Shown here: in pieces, positions 1 through 10,265 of the stretch
Layout of the letters: the number at the start of each line of letters is the position of its first letter
Numbering within the stretch: the first letter of the stretch is position 1
Assembly: GCA_003667245.1 (NCBI GenBank)
Contig: RCNN01000313.1
Location: forward strand, 1 to 23,753
Length of the DNA stretch: 23,753 nt
From: Heterostelium multicystogenum
Taxonomy: Eukaryota; Evosea; Eumycetozoa; Acytosteliales; Acytosteliaceae
Direction of reading: 5' to 3'
The notes under the pieces: generated by a model
What the model was told of the DNA's origin: nothing
The model's input: only the letters and a program-made list of their open reading frames with translations
Databases searched by the model: none
Made by a program: the position numbers and the translations under genes

Positions 1-41
1 AATTATTTCCATTTATATATATATTAATTGTTTTTAATTAG

Positions 42-874
42 CATGCTATTTGAAAATGGTGCTGTCTCAGTAAAAGAGCCATTTGATATATCAGATGAAG
101 ATGGTACTGTCACAATGGCAGTCATTGCATCACCCATTGGAAATCTTACCATACTTTTAATCAATAGAGATAATTACAAAAGGTATTTTCTTACCTGGTT
201 ACTCAGGTGATGTTGTTAAGGATCCCCTTACAAACATCACTGGTCCAGTTGGACTCAAGGTTTGTGACACAATGTTTAATTGCGTCGAAGACCAAACCCT
301 CTTGAAAAATGTAAGATTGGTATGAACGTATTCTTGGATTCCACCAATACTGGACTCCAAGTGAAAAGATTCAGACAGAAACATCTGAACTCTCCTCGAT
401 TGTGGTATCTGACCCCTCAAAACACATCAAAATGCCCATCAATCAGACTGAAAAGAGAAAACAAAAGTCACAAGTCGAGGAGTATCTTGACTTCTATGGC
501 CGTGCAGGTATCCAGCATATCGCCTCACCACTGACAATATTATTGAGAGCGTTGAATGTTTAGTCAAGAGAGGTGTCGAAATGATGAAACCACCAAAATA
601 TTACTACGAGGTAGTCAAGAAGAAGAATGAGAAGCTTGGCTTGGATATCAAAGAAGATTACGAGTTGCTGGAGAAATATGGAATCTTTGTTGATAACGAT
701 GAGAAAGCAGGATACCTGCTACAAGTCTTCACCAAGCCAATGCAAGATAGACCAACATTCATCATTGAAGTCATTCAAAAAGGTTGAAAACTCCATGGGA
801 TTCGGTGCAGGAAACTTTCAAATCCATTTTCGAGGCCATTGAAAATTGAACAAACCAAAAGAGGCAACAACTAA
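42..874 (+). CDS. hpd: 4-hydroxyphenylpyruvate dioxygenase (3' part, frame-broken)
   Basis: This enzyme of tyrosine breakdown converts 4-hydroxyphenylpyruvate to homogentisate with Fe(II) and O2 in the cytosol. The window opens in an intron; the likely acceptor AG is at 40-41 and the exon runs to a TAA at 872-874. Family signatures appear in successive frames: FLPGYSGD near 190-210, WYERILGFHQYW near 318-355, an IKMPIN segment, GRAGIQHIA (second metal His), GYLLQVFTKP, QDRPTFIIEVIQ (metal Glu) and GFGAGNF near the end. Reading through needs about six single-base changes: extra A near 177-180, extra T at 317, one base missing near 523, extra A near 777-781, extra T near 817-819, extra A near 842-845. 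The first iron-ligand His is not seen; the matching spot reads D-T-M-F-N. It could be a real gene with sequencing errors (preferred) or a pseudogene. An AATAAA lies at 940-945. Confidence 0.88.
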
Positions 875-1460
875 TTAATTGTTTTCCCCTATCACTCCAC
901 TCAAATTAATAGTAATATTATAATATGGTCATTTAATTAAATAAATATATAAGATCTGTTGAATAATACAAAATATATTATATATGCAGGATATTACTTG
1001 GAAATAAATCAAATTTAATAACCAAACCAACAAAAAATACCAATTCAAGACATATCTATTGATTACTCAAGGAAGGAGGTTGTCCGTTTAAAGATCATAC
1101 CAAATCAAGTGGTTGGTACCTCAACTGATGTTTTTTGTCCTTATCAAACATTTTTTTATTGTTTTTCAAAAAATAATCTAACTCATCAGTTTGTAAAACA
1201 AAAAAAAAAAAAACCAAATTTAATTAAAAATTAATTTTATCAAAACATACACTTCACATCATTAATTTTATTATTAATGTCTATTTTTGATTAATCATTT
1301 ATAATTATTATTATTTATATTATTAATATTATTAATATTTATTAATAAAATTAAAAAAACCCAATTATAGTGCTTTTACTCAAGATTGACTTGTTTAGTC
1401 TCAATATATTTATATATACATATATACATATTAATATATTTATAGAGTGTGTAGATAAGA
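875..1460. other. Intergenic region between the dioxygenase and PTB genes
   Basis: About 590 bp of mostly AT-rich DNA with A-tracts (for example near 1200-1212) and TTAATATTA-type runs at 1310-1350. It holds the presumed poly(A) signal of the upstream gene (940-945) and the 5' flank of the PTB gene. A less AT-rich patch at about 1065-1135 stands out, but I find no tRNA-like or protein-like pattern in it. Confidence 0.5.
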
Positions 1461-3882
1461 ATGGATATTAAAAGAGAGATTATTCAGAGTCTGACGATGT
1501 AGATTTATATGGTGCAAACTATGAAAATAGTATGGCAAGTGATACTTTTCACAAAAGAATCAAAGTTGAAAATAGAGATGGTTCCATCGTTGCATCTGGA
1601 ACTGATTTGTATGTGTTAATAGATATTATGGAGTCAAACACGACACCACCTCCAGCTACTTACTAATTACTTGTTAATATAATATATATAGTGAGGAAGT
1701 ATTGCAACCAAGTCCAGTTGTACATTGTCGTGGATTGCCTTATAATATAGGTGAGGCAGAGATAACCTCTTTGCTTGCACCCTATGGTCGTGTAGAGTCA
1801 GGTATGTGTACTTACTTTTCTTATCACTATCATCATATATAATTATATCATTATTATCTAGCTATATCAATATTACTACTACTATATTTATATATCATAT
1901 CTTATCATCCTATCATACTATTATATAAAGTCAAATAACAGTCATCATTCATTCTCTCACACAATTATCTTCTCTTCTTACCCTTACCCCAAACCATAAC
2001 TAAAACAAATCAAACAAACAAAAAACATATCAATCAAACAAACATATTGTATGTTACATGCTTAACATTGATCCTTCATCAATTCAATCCTACTTCATCG
2101 TATTGCATCGTATCGCATCGCATCCCATCGCACCGCACCGCATCGCAAATGATCACGTAATCCCTTGACCCCGAATCAATCAAATCAATTCTTCAACACC
2201 AATCCAATCCAATCCGATCTGAACAATCCAATACAACTCAACCCCAATGATCTCAATCCAACTTAATTAATTGCTTCCAATCATCAAACATCCATCGCAT
2301 TGTTACAAAACAAAAGTGTGCCTTTTGAGAAAAGGCCAAGCACTCATCGAAATGGATTCTCTACAATCATCCTCAGCCATCATTGCCCAATCATCCTCAC
2401 CGACTCCCATTTCTCTTTACGGTCAAAAAGTTCGTTGTTGTGTTGCTTTTGTTTGTTTTACAACCATTTGAAAGATTCCCTTACTAACCCCATTCTCACC
2501 AAATTTGGTTAACTATTACTACTTACTCTATTTTACTAAAGATCCAATTTGCATATTCTAAGAGTCAGCATTTGAACCAGTCAAAGAAGAATCCAGCAAC
2601 ACCAGCAGGTGCCAACAACATTCTGCTGTGCTCTATCTTCACTCCACTCTATCCAATCACAACATCTACATTATATCAAATCTTTTCACCCTATGGAAGA
2701 GTATTGAGAATCGTCATCTTCCAAAAGAAAGGACTACAAGCATTCGTAGAGTATGTACAGCCAAGTGCAATGAGTTGCGTGAATTTCTAACTTATTAACT
2801 AACTGTTTACTATTATATTCAGATTTGAATCGCCATACTCTGCATGGGTAGCTAAAGATGCTCTTAATGGACAGGATATCTATACAGGAAGCTGTACTTT
2901 ACAGATTGATTTTGCAAGAGTGAACAAATTGAATGTTAAGGTTAATGATGAAAAGACGACTGACTACACAATGGATTTACTGCAGCCACCTGGTGCGCCA
3001 ATCGGTCTGACTGCACATGGATATCCTTTCGCTCCAACTCATATCGACCCAGCTTTTGCAAAACAATCAGCTTACCTCATGAACCCAAGTGGAGCAGCTG
3101 CTCCACACCCAAGTGCAGTTGTACAGCCACATCCTGGTTTCATGGGTTATCCTATGGAGCCAATGTCTCAATCAGTCATAATGGTACACAAGTTACCAGA
3201 GAATATCACTTCTGACCAACTTTTCAATCTCTTCTGTCTGTATGGAACTGTTTTAAAAGATCAAAATGCTCCATAACACTAAATCAGGTGCAATGGTGCA
3301 GATGGCTGATGGAATTCAAGCAGACTCTGCCATCCACTGTCTAAACTCTGCCAACATCTTTGGTCAAAAGATTCTTGTTTTCCATTCTAGACATCCATCG
3401 ATTGCAGATTCAGAAAAGACCAAAGATTATTCCGAATCACCATTGAACAGATTCAAAGCAGGACTTGGTACCTATAAAAATATCTATAAGCCATCTGCCA
3501 CCTTACATTTTTTGAATGTACCAATGACATTTACTGAAAAAGATTTGACTCATGTACGTATATTATGAAAATCAAACATAAATATAAGAAACTAATCACT
3601 CATTTATTCAATAGCTATTTATAAACTCAGGAGCTAGTGCACCAACCCAAGTCAAATTCTTCCCTCCTCAACCAAACAGTACAAAGTTAATGGGTTTAAT
3701 TGAATTTTCAGATGTAAAGACTGCAACTGAAGCATTGATTGTAAGTTCGAGCAACCTATGAATCTAAATATCATATATACTAACATAATCTTATCCAGAC
3801 TGTTAATAATTCTAAACTTGAAGGAAGCATTTTAAGATTGTCATTCACTGTAAATTCAATTCACAAAAACGATGGAAAATAG
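1461..3882 (+). CDS. Polypyrimidine tract-binding protein (PTB/hnRNP I family), four RRMs
   Basis: This is an RNA-binding splicing regulator that recognises CU-rich RNA in the nucleus. Exons: 1461-1608, 1692-1801, 2317-2429, 2542-2750, 2823-3553, 3615-3740, 3799-3882; splice phases agree. The conceptual protein is about 506 aa, close to animal PTB (about 530). RRM1 is about residues 59-130 (VVHCRGLP, QALIEM), RRM2 150-225 (CSIFTPLYPIT, LNGQDIYTGSCTLQIDF), RRM3 309-385 (MVHKLPENIT, GAMVQMADG), RRM4 418-500 (TLHFLNVPMTFTEKDL). The motifs KDYSESPLNRFKAG and the IDF/LNVK/DYT stretch after RRM2 are PTB-specific. The start ATG at 1461 gives MDIKRE and then needs one missing base near 1478; a second indel is an extra A at 3255-3258. 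The intron after exon 2 is 515 bp, five or more times the usual length here. An AATAAA lies at 3962-3967. Confidence 0.9.
1802..2316 (+). other. Unusually long (515 bp) intron of the PTB gene
   Basis: The intron has a GTATGT donor after exon 2 and an AAAAG acceptor before the VCLLRKGQ codons. Other introns in this window are 54-112 bp (HIRA intron 1 is 189). On the transcribed strand it is C-rich and G-poor. It contains a CU-rich tract at 1951-1990, a degenerate CATCG/CACCG repeat at 2095-2147 and CAATC-type repeats at about 2175-2260. I see no convincing hidden exon. Confidence 0.8.
2095..2147. repeat. Degenerate CATCG/CACCG tandem repeat, about 10-bp period
   Basis: Successive ten-base blocks of the form TATYGCATCG / CATCCCATCG / CACCGCACCG run through the middle of the PTB intron. 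The patch is locally GC-rich within an AT-rich setting and partly degenerate, so it is not a fresh microsatellite. Confidence 0.75.
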
Positions 3883-4365
3883 GATTCAAATGAAATACAA
3901 ATCAATTTTAGGGTATTATTCTATCAATACCTGAATATTGTTACAAAAGCAATGTACATTTAATAAATCCATTGTTATTTATCCCAATTAAAAAGTAATA
4001 TCAGAATGCATATACTAATAAGATCATAATATATTCTGAAGAGATATTGTTTTTTGAATTTTGATCTTAATCCAAAATTAGTGATCACATCGATTTAGAA
4101 AAATCAACTCACTGAAAAATTCAGTGAATCAAAAAGGTTGAACAAAATTAATCAAAAAAATTTTTGACAAATCAGAAAAAAATTAGATTTTAGTGAGTGG
4201 ACATCAAAAATAGATTAGGAAATACCTCTTTTATAATGCATAAACCAACAACATCAGATCAATTCAATTCTGTCCAAACTTGAAATCAATTATTATTATT
4301 AACTATAAGATTGTATATAAATATCTATTCCATTCTATTTTATAATAGATTTTAGTTAATTTAAA
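3883..4365. other. Intergenic region between the PTB and UBL-VWA genes
   Basis: About 480 bp of AT-rich DNA. It carries the presumed PTB poly(A) signal at 3962-3967, a short perfect hairpin at 4109-4127 and the 5' flank of the UBL-VWA gene, with AT runs at 4280-4360. No further gene is seen. Confidence 0.5.
4109..4127. repeat. Perfect short inverted repeat (8-bp stem, 3-nt loop)
   Basis: TCACTGAA is followed by AAA and then TTCAGTGA. It lies about 230 bp after the PTB stop codon and 240 bp before the next start. It is too short to assign a role and could be chance in AT-rich DNA. Confidence 0.6.
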
Positions 4366-6748
4366 ATGTTGATTTTAATTAAAACACCAACTATTACATT
4401 CTCACTCGATGTCCAACCAGATGACTCTACAGATGTATTGTTCAATAAGGTGGCAGAGAGAACTGAGTACAAGAAGTTCCAGTTTGAATTGTTGTTTGCC
4501 GGTTCCCCACTTTCAAAAGGTACCATCTCAGGATGTGGTGTCAAGAAAGAGTCGACCGTTCATATGATAATCATCAAAGAGATGAAATTCACTGTTCGTT
4601 ACAAAGATAATGAATTCCCTGTTTCAGTACCAAACAACGATGTTTGACATTGAATCACTTAAATAGGTAAGTCTGTCCTCTTATAAATTAGATCTTTGAT
4701 AAGAATCTATAGTTAGTGTTCTAACCAGACCTACTTTGCCAATTGGAATTCAAATACTATAGTGCAATTAGAAATCAATTAAAGGATTCAATTGAAGAAA
4801 TAAAGAATGGAAATATTTTCATTCATTCACCAGGAAATCCAACTAAATTAAGTGGATCATATCGATTGCATGAGTATTTCAATAATTATGGAGTTGTGGA
4901 AATTTCCATCGAGGCAAAGCCAGTTTATAAGCCATCTGAACCAGTCTACAGATACGAACCAAGCTCATCATCCTCGTATTACAGAGCTCCAGATGCTGTA
5001 GACTACAGAAGTAGTTACGCTCCAGCACCAGTTGTCGAGGAAGAGCAATTTGACCAAGATGCTCTGCTCAATAGTTTTGTTGAATCATCGATCTCATCTG
5101 ATGTCGAAATTGTATTCTGTTTTGATACAACAGGTTCAATGGCAAGCATCATTAAGAACGTAAAGACACAAGTAGAAACCACCGTAGCAAGATTGATGAG
5201 AGATATTCCAAATATTAGAATTGGTATTATGGGAATGGGAGATTACTGTGATGGAAAACTGGTGTTGACAACATTGGATTTGACCCAAAGCACCGAGGAG
5301 TTGATTAGATTTATCAAAGCCGTGCAAGATACTTCGGGTGGTGACTCTCCAGAGGCCTATGAATACGCACTTTACAGAGCCAAGGAGTTGAGTTGGTCGC
5401 CCCATACCTCCAAAGCTTTTGTCATGATTGGTGACAGCAATCCACATCCACCTTCATTTACTAATTTGAAAATCAATTGGTTTAAGGAATGCGATGATCT
5501 CTATGAGAAAGGAATCAAAATCTATGGTGTCAAGGCGTTGGGTAACTCTGTATTCTACGATGAGATTGCTGAGCGTACAGGTGGTATCTGTATCAACTTT
5601 AAGAAATTCAACTTAATCACAGAAATGTTCTTGGCTATCTGCTATCGTGAAGCATCTAAGCAAAAGTTTAAAGAATATGAGCAGGAACTCAATAAACAAA
5701 CAGCTGACAGCGATCTTAAGGAGATTCTTCAGGACCTAAACAAAGAAAACTTCACTGTTGAAAGCACTTCCAGCGATCCAACTCCCACACCAACTAGCCC
5801 AGAAACAACTACAACCACCACCACAACAACAACTACTACTACTTTGATCAACACCAACACTCCATATGTTGAAGAACCAAAGCCAGCAAGTAAAAAGATT
5901 AAAAAGCAATATGGTAAACCAACTGAAATTAAGAACAGTGAGTCTTGGTTCATGATTCACAAGGACTTTGGACAACCATTGTACTTTTTCAATCCACAGC
6001 TCGGATACTTTGAGAACCAAAGAATGATCTCCCAAAGAGAAATGTCGGCTAACCAACCAGTTAAATCCTGGCCACCAAAATATGAGATATACAAAGAGCC
6101 TATCAAGTCAACTGTCTCATATGAATCATCAAGCTACGGGTCATCTTCATCCTCTGACTATATAAAAACATCCTCCGTAACACCAACACCACCAACACCA
6201 CCTCCACCTCCCGCCACAAAGGTATCGACCCCAGCAAAGATTTCCAACGCATTGGATATGTTCAACTTTGATTATCCAGTGGTCAGCCCAGCCGATTTAA
6301 AAAGCTCGATTGCACTGATTGTTGGTGATCAGCAAATTGGAAAGTCAACCTTCACCAATGCGATTTCATTCATCTGCAGATCCTACAAGAACACAATGAC
6401 CTTCAAAGAAGTTCCCCTAATTAGAATAACCGATTTCCAAAATGCCGCATGCTTTATTATTTGCGTCGATCTCACTGAAAACTATTTGGAGAATCTACCC
6501 ACCTACATCTCTGAGATTCGACGCAGAGAGCATGCTAAGCCTATTTTCGTGGTCGGTCTCAAGAGCGATGGAATCATCTCACCCACCATGGCAAAACCTT
6601 TTTGGAACTGAAAGCAATCTACTCGGTTCGCGATGCTTTCCCATTCTCACAATACATGAAGCACGAAGAGATCAAGTATATAGAGACTGCCATTCGTAAG
6701 AATCTCAAGGGACGACGCGAATCCAGCCGAAACTGTAATATTATGTAA
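4366..6748 (+). CDS. Tandem ubiquitin-like / VWA / GTPase-like protein with CaaX box
   Basis: I do not recognise this gene as a named protein. Two exons, 4366-4666 and 4729-6748, give about 773 aa. UBL1 is about residues 1-70: its MLILIKTPTITFSLDV start, LLFAGSPL and KKESTVHMII follow the ubiquitin pattern. A second beta-grasp-like unit is about 72-165 (MKFTVRYKDNEFPV; SGSYRLHEYFNNYGVVEISI). A VWA domain at about 225-410 has MIDAS residues D-T-T-G-S-M (D about 233), SGGDSPEAY and FVMIGDSNPHPP. A Thr/Ser/Pro linker with a T run (about 461-473) and a second Pro-rich linker follow. A P-loop GDQQIGKST at about 633 opens a Ras-like domain with an LKSD G4-like motif. The protein ends C-N-I-M, a CaaX box, so membrane attachment by prenylation is inferred. 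Single-base changes are needed at 4643-4645 (extra T), 4664 (missing T) and 6592-6595 (missing A); without the last, the GTPase end and CaaX are lost. Confidence 0.82.
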
Positions 6749-6863
6749 TATAGTCAAATAAATAAACCAATCAAATCAAATATTATTAAAGTTAGATTAT
6801 AGCTTATTTCAATGTTTATTTATTGATCGTATTCCAATACATATATATTATATTATTAAGTTA

Positions 6864-9800
6864 TTATTCTTCTGGTGACAATTTCTTTAGTTTGTTTGCA
6901 AGTTTGCTGTCTTCTCCTTTTGCTAATAACTTCTTCTTGATAACTAAGAATACAGCAACACCAATCGCAGTTGCACCAACGACACCAATGACAACACCGA
7001 CTGCAACCTTCCATCCTTCATTCTTTGAATCACTCTGACCACAAGTACTCTTTGAATCTGATTTAGTATTTAAAAGCAACGAGAAGTCTAAATGAAAGTT
7101 ATAATCATGTTAGAATCTATATATATATAGATTTAAATGTATATCTATGGTTATCTTACCTGGGTCAAGAATACACTCGGTAAAGAAATATGGAATGATG
7201 GTGACAAGTTCATTGTAGTCTTCTACTGGGAGTGTCTTGTATGAAATCACTCTTGGAATAGAGTCTAACAATGCTCTGTTGATAAGACGACCGTAGATGT
7301 GTGTAACCATTGGTCTCTCCTATAGTAATAATTGATACACCAGAGTCGGCGTTGCTGATAATCGCCTGGTTACTAGCAGAGTTGGAGCATTCATCCTTTG
7401 GTGTAGATAAGAAAGTTGATACCTCCAAAAAATTGAGTTGGCTATCAAACTTCCAATTATCAATCTTCAGAGAATATTTGATGGCACCGTACTTCAATGG
7501 GAAGGTCTCCATTGCAAATTCCAAATTAATAGAATCTTCTTTGGAGTTGGCATCTTCAGGCAAGTATTGAATGAATGTCATTTCAACATCTTTGACGATA
7601 GGTGAGTTGGCATTCATAATATAGACCCATTGGTTCGCTTTACTTTAGATTGGTCGATCGTATTTACAACTATGTCGTGTGTTTCACTGACAGGTTTCCA
7701 TGTTACTTCGGTTAGATTGATGCTTTGGAAGATATCACCGGTTGGAGTACGCTCGCGAATTGAACCGAGAGAGAATGAATAAGAAGTACCTGACAATGTA
7801 ATATTGATAAGGGGCTGGCCTGATTGCGGCTTTACACCTGAATCACCTCCATCGATCTGGGTTTGACATGATTCACCATTGTATCCTTTTATACATTGGC
7901 ATTGACCATTGATGCAAGTACCTTTATTAGAGCAAGATGGGTCTGAGCAAATCTTAACGATCGAATCACTAGTTGTACCTTGAGCAAAATTTAATACTGG
8001 ATCATAGTAGATGGCATTGGAGGTGATGACTCTAAAGTAGTATGGTATATCAGGGACCAAGTTGGTGTAGTTGCACTCAAATGGAGGCTGGCTGATAGAA
8101 ATACAAACAGGAGTCCAGGTGATGTTATCATTTGAAAGATAGGAATTATAGAGTGTTTTACCTGGTTCACCACCTGTACTCTCCGTCCAATTGGTATATA
8201 TTGAATGGTTGCTTGGGTAAACAGAAATTCTAACTCCAGTAGGACCTTAATTGGTGTTAGTATATCTATATAGTTCTGATACATTTCTAGCTAACTTACT
8301 TGGATATACATGATAGTTGATAGTTTCAACATCGATTTCACCATCATTTTCTACAGATAATTCTAACAGGTATCCTCTGTCTGTTTCAAAAGTCATTGGG
8401 TAAACAAAAGGATCATTAGTTTCATTGACAAGGGAGGAGTTAATTGATAATCTATAGAGAGATGTTACTGGAGCACCACCTGTCGAATTACATCTAACAA
8501 GCAATTGTGTTTTAGTTTGTTGAATATTTAGGTTAGAATTAATCATAGGGTATGTTGCAACATCCATGGTTGATTGTGATGTATGAATATCATTATTGGC
8601 TACAACTTTGACTGAATAAGTGGTACCACCTGACAGACCAGTAAAAGTATAAGAGTTAAGAGCACCACTGCATTTTTGAACATTGTTCAAATATACAGTA
8701 TAGGAATTTGTAGCATTGAGACTTCCTCCTGTGACTTCATATTGGATGGTAAAAGACTTGATATGTTTTTCGGTAACTTTGATATAAGGTGGTGTCAACG
8801 GAAGGAATGCATAGGGCTGGAAGCTGACTAATGATGTATTGTAACCGTCATTGGATGCCATAACTGATATAGTATAAGTTCCAAAAGATGATACCGGTAT
8901 TCTACAGGAGGTAACAGTAATTATTTGGCAATCAATTACAGGTTTACCATTTAGGAAAACATTATAGCTTGTATCACCTGGGAAACCTGGAATTAATGAA
9001 GATATTAATATCTTTTAAAATATTTGTAATCAATATCTACAGACCTCCAGTTGCAGCCAACCAATTGACAGTAAATGCCGAACCAATTTCGGTGATTGTA
9101 GTCAAAACTGGACTATTAACTAAGGGTAGGATTGGAAAGTATAGTTTCTAAATGGTGAAGCATATCCACTATTATTCAAAGATAATAAAAATGGTATGGT
9201 AGAACCTGGTGGAACGTCTATTTGGAATCTAAACACTTTTCCATTTGAATATGGTGCATTAGAGTCTCTTTTTACAATCAGTTCATTGTTGGAATCTCCA
9301 CCAGTTACCGTGACTGAAACAAAGGCCATCCTTGTTCGTGGCTGTATATCTGCGTTTGAGATGTCCGGAAGATTAACCATTTCCAATTCCATAGGCATTA
9401 TATTGGTAGTAGCATTAATTCTATAGGCAACTGCTTGCATGGTAATGATAACAGTTCCATTCTGCATGATGTAGGGTTCCAAGTTTGTTATTTGACAGGT
9501 GGGACTATCTACACAATATGCAGTAGGAGAATCTATATTTCCAAAATTATAATAGTATACTGGACCCTCTGCACAAGTAACGTTGGTAATATTTATACTC
9601 TTCCAAGAGAGCTGTCTATAGGTAGCTCCAAAGTTGGTTTGACCGTTTGGTTTCTGAGCATTTGTAATTCTATTGGCGTTGGCACTACATGCCTTTGAAT
9701 AGGTAGTTGCTGAAGAGTAAGCACATTGATTGGCATTGAAAGACATTGTTACACTAGTGGCAGTCGATGAAACTACATATTGTTTCATTCTATTAACACC

Positions 9801-10265
9801 AGCCTCATCATTAGGACACACGGTGGGCAAAGAATAATCTACAACAGTTCTTGCATTTTTATAAAAATCATCGGTACATGAAGATGAATAAGTTTCATAG
9901 TAGGCATCCCAATAAGATAAATATACAGGTCCAAGCGATTGTACAGCTGCCATACCAGTAGTACCTTCGCAGACCCATAGTTTCGATGCGTCAAACATTA
10001 AGGTTGTATTTTTAATTCCAGAACAAATGGTACTAGAGGCATAGTAATCTCTTGAAACTAAAGTAAGACCAGATGGATTGTATTTAAAGGATGAAGATGT
10101 TCCTGAAAGGTAACACTGTCCTAGAAAATAAGAACTTAGCTTGATAATACTATCACACTGTCCATCTTTATAATTATACACAACTGCCCATTTATTGGCA
10201 CCTGAAACCGATTGGAAATAGACAACTAATAGGACCAAAACTAATGTAGAACTAAAATACTTCAT
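6864..10265 (-). CDS. comC-like cell-surface protein with FN3-like repeats and EGF domain
   Basis: This is a large predicted type I membrane protein, probably an adhesion or signalling receptor. Exons on the minus strand are 10265-9045, 8986-8300, 8245-7160 and 7087-6864; with three indels the protein is about 1072 aa. I chose the ATG at 10265 because it opens a signal peptide (MKYFSSTLVLVLLVVYF). A Cys-rich region of about 390 aa follows, then FN3/IPT-like beta repeats (EIGSAFTVNW; TYSVKVVANND; YYFRVITSNA), an EGF domain at about 732-762 (NKGTCINGQCQCIKGYNGES), and a C-terminal region with FPLKYGAIKYSLKIDNW, HIYGRLINRAL, ECILDP and DFSLLL, which I recall from the Dictyostelium comC family. 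A TM helix (VAVGVVIGVVGATAIGVAVF) and a short basic tail end it. Indels are near 9121, near 7646 and near 7322. TTTATT at 6815-6820 may be its poly(A) signal. Many N-x-S/T sites fit an extracellular chain. Confidence 0.83.
7114..7133. repeat. Perfect 20-bp palindrome inside the last intron of the surface-protein gene
   Basis: AATCTATATA is followed directly by its reverse complement, inside the 72-bp intron at 7088-7159. It could form a hairpin in the pre-mRNA. An alternating TA core makes chance origin quite possible. Confidence 0.7.

Noticed and set aside
1060..1140. Possible small RNA or tRNA in the less AT-rich patch
   Set aside because: No acceptor-stem pairing, T-loop consensus or recognised dictyostelid small-RNA motif could be found by eye.
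2300..2512. Plus-strand 70-codon frame at the PTB exon 3
   Set aside because: It is an alternative frame; the frame with RKGQALIEM matches RRM1 and splices in phase.
5136..5447. Minus-strand 103-codon frame
   Set aside because: It lies entirely opposite the VWA domain and has no family-like features.
5729..6056. Minus-strand frames with a poly-Val stretch
   Set aside because: They are antisense to the Thr run and flanking codons of the VWA gene, whose plus-strand frame is clearly coding.
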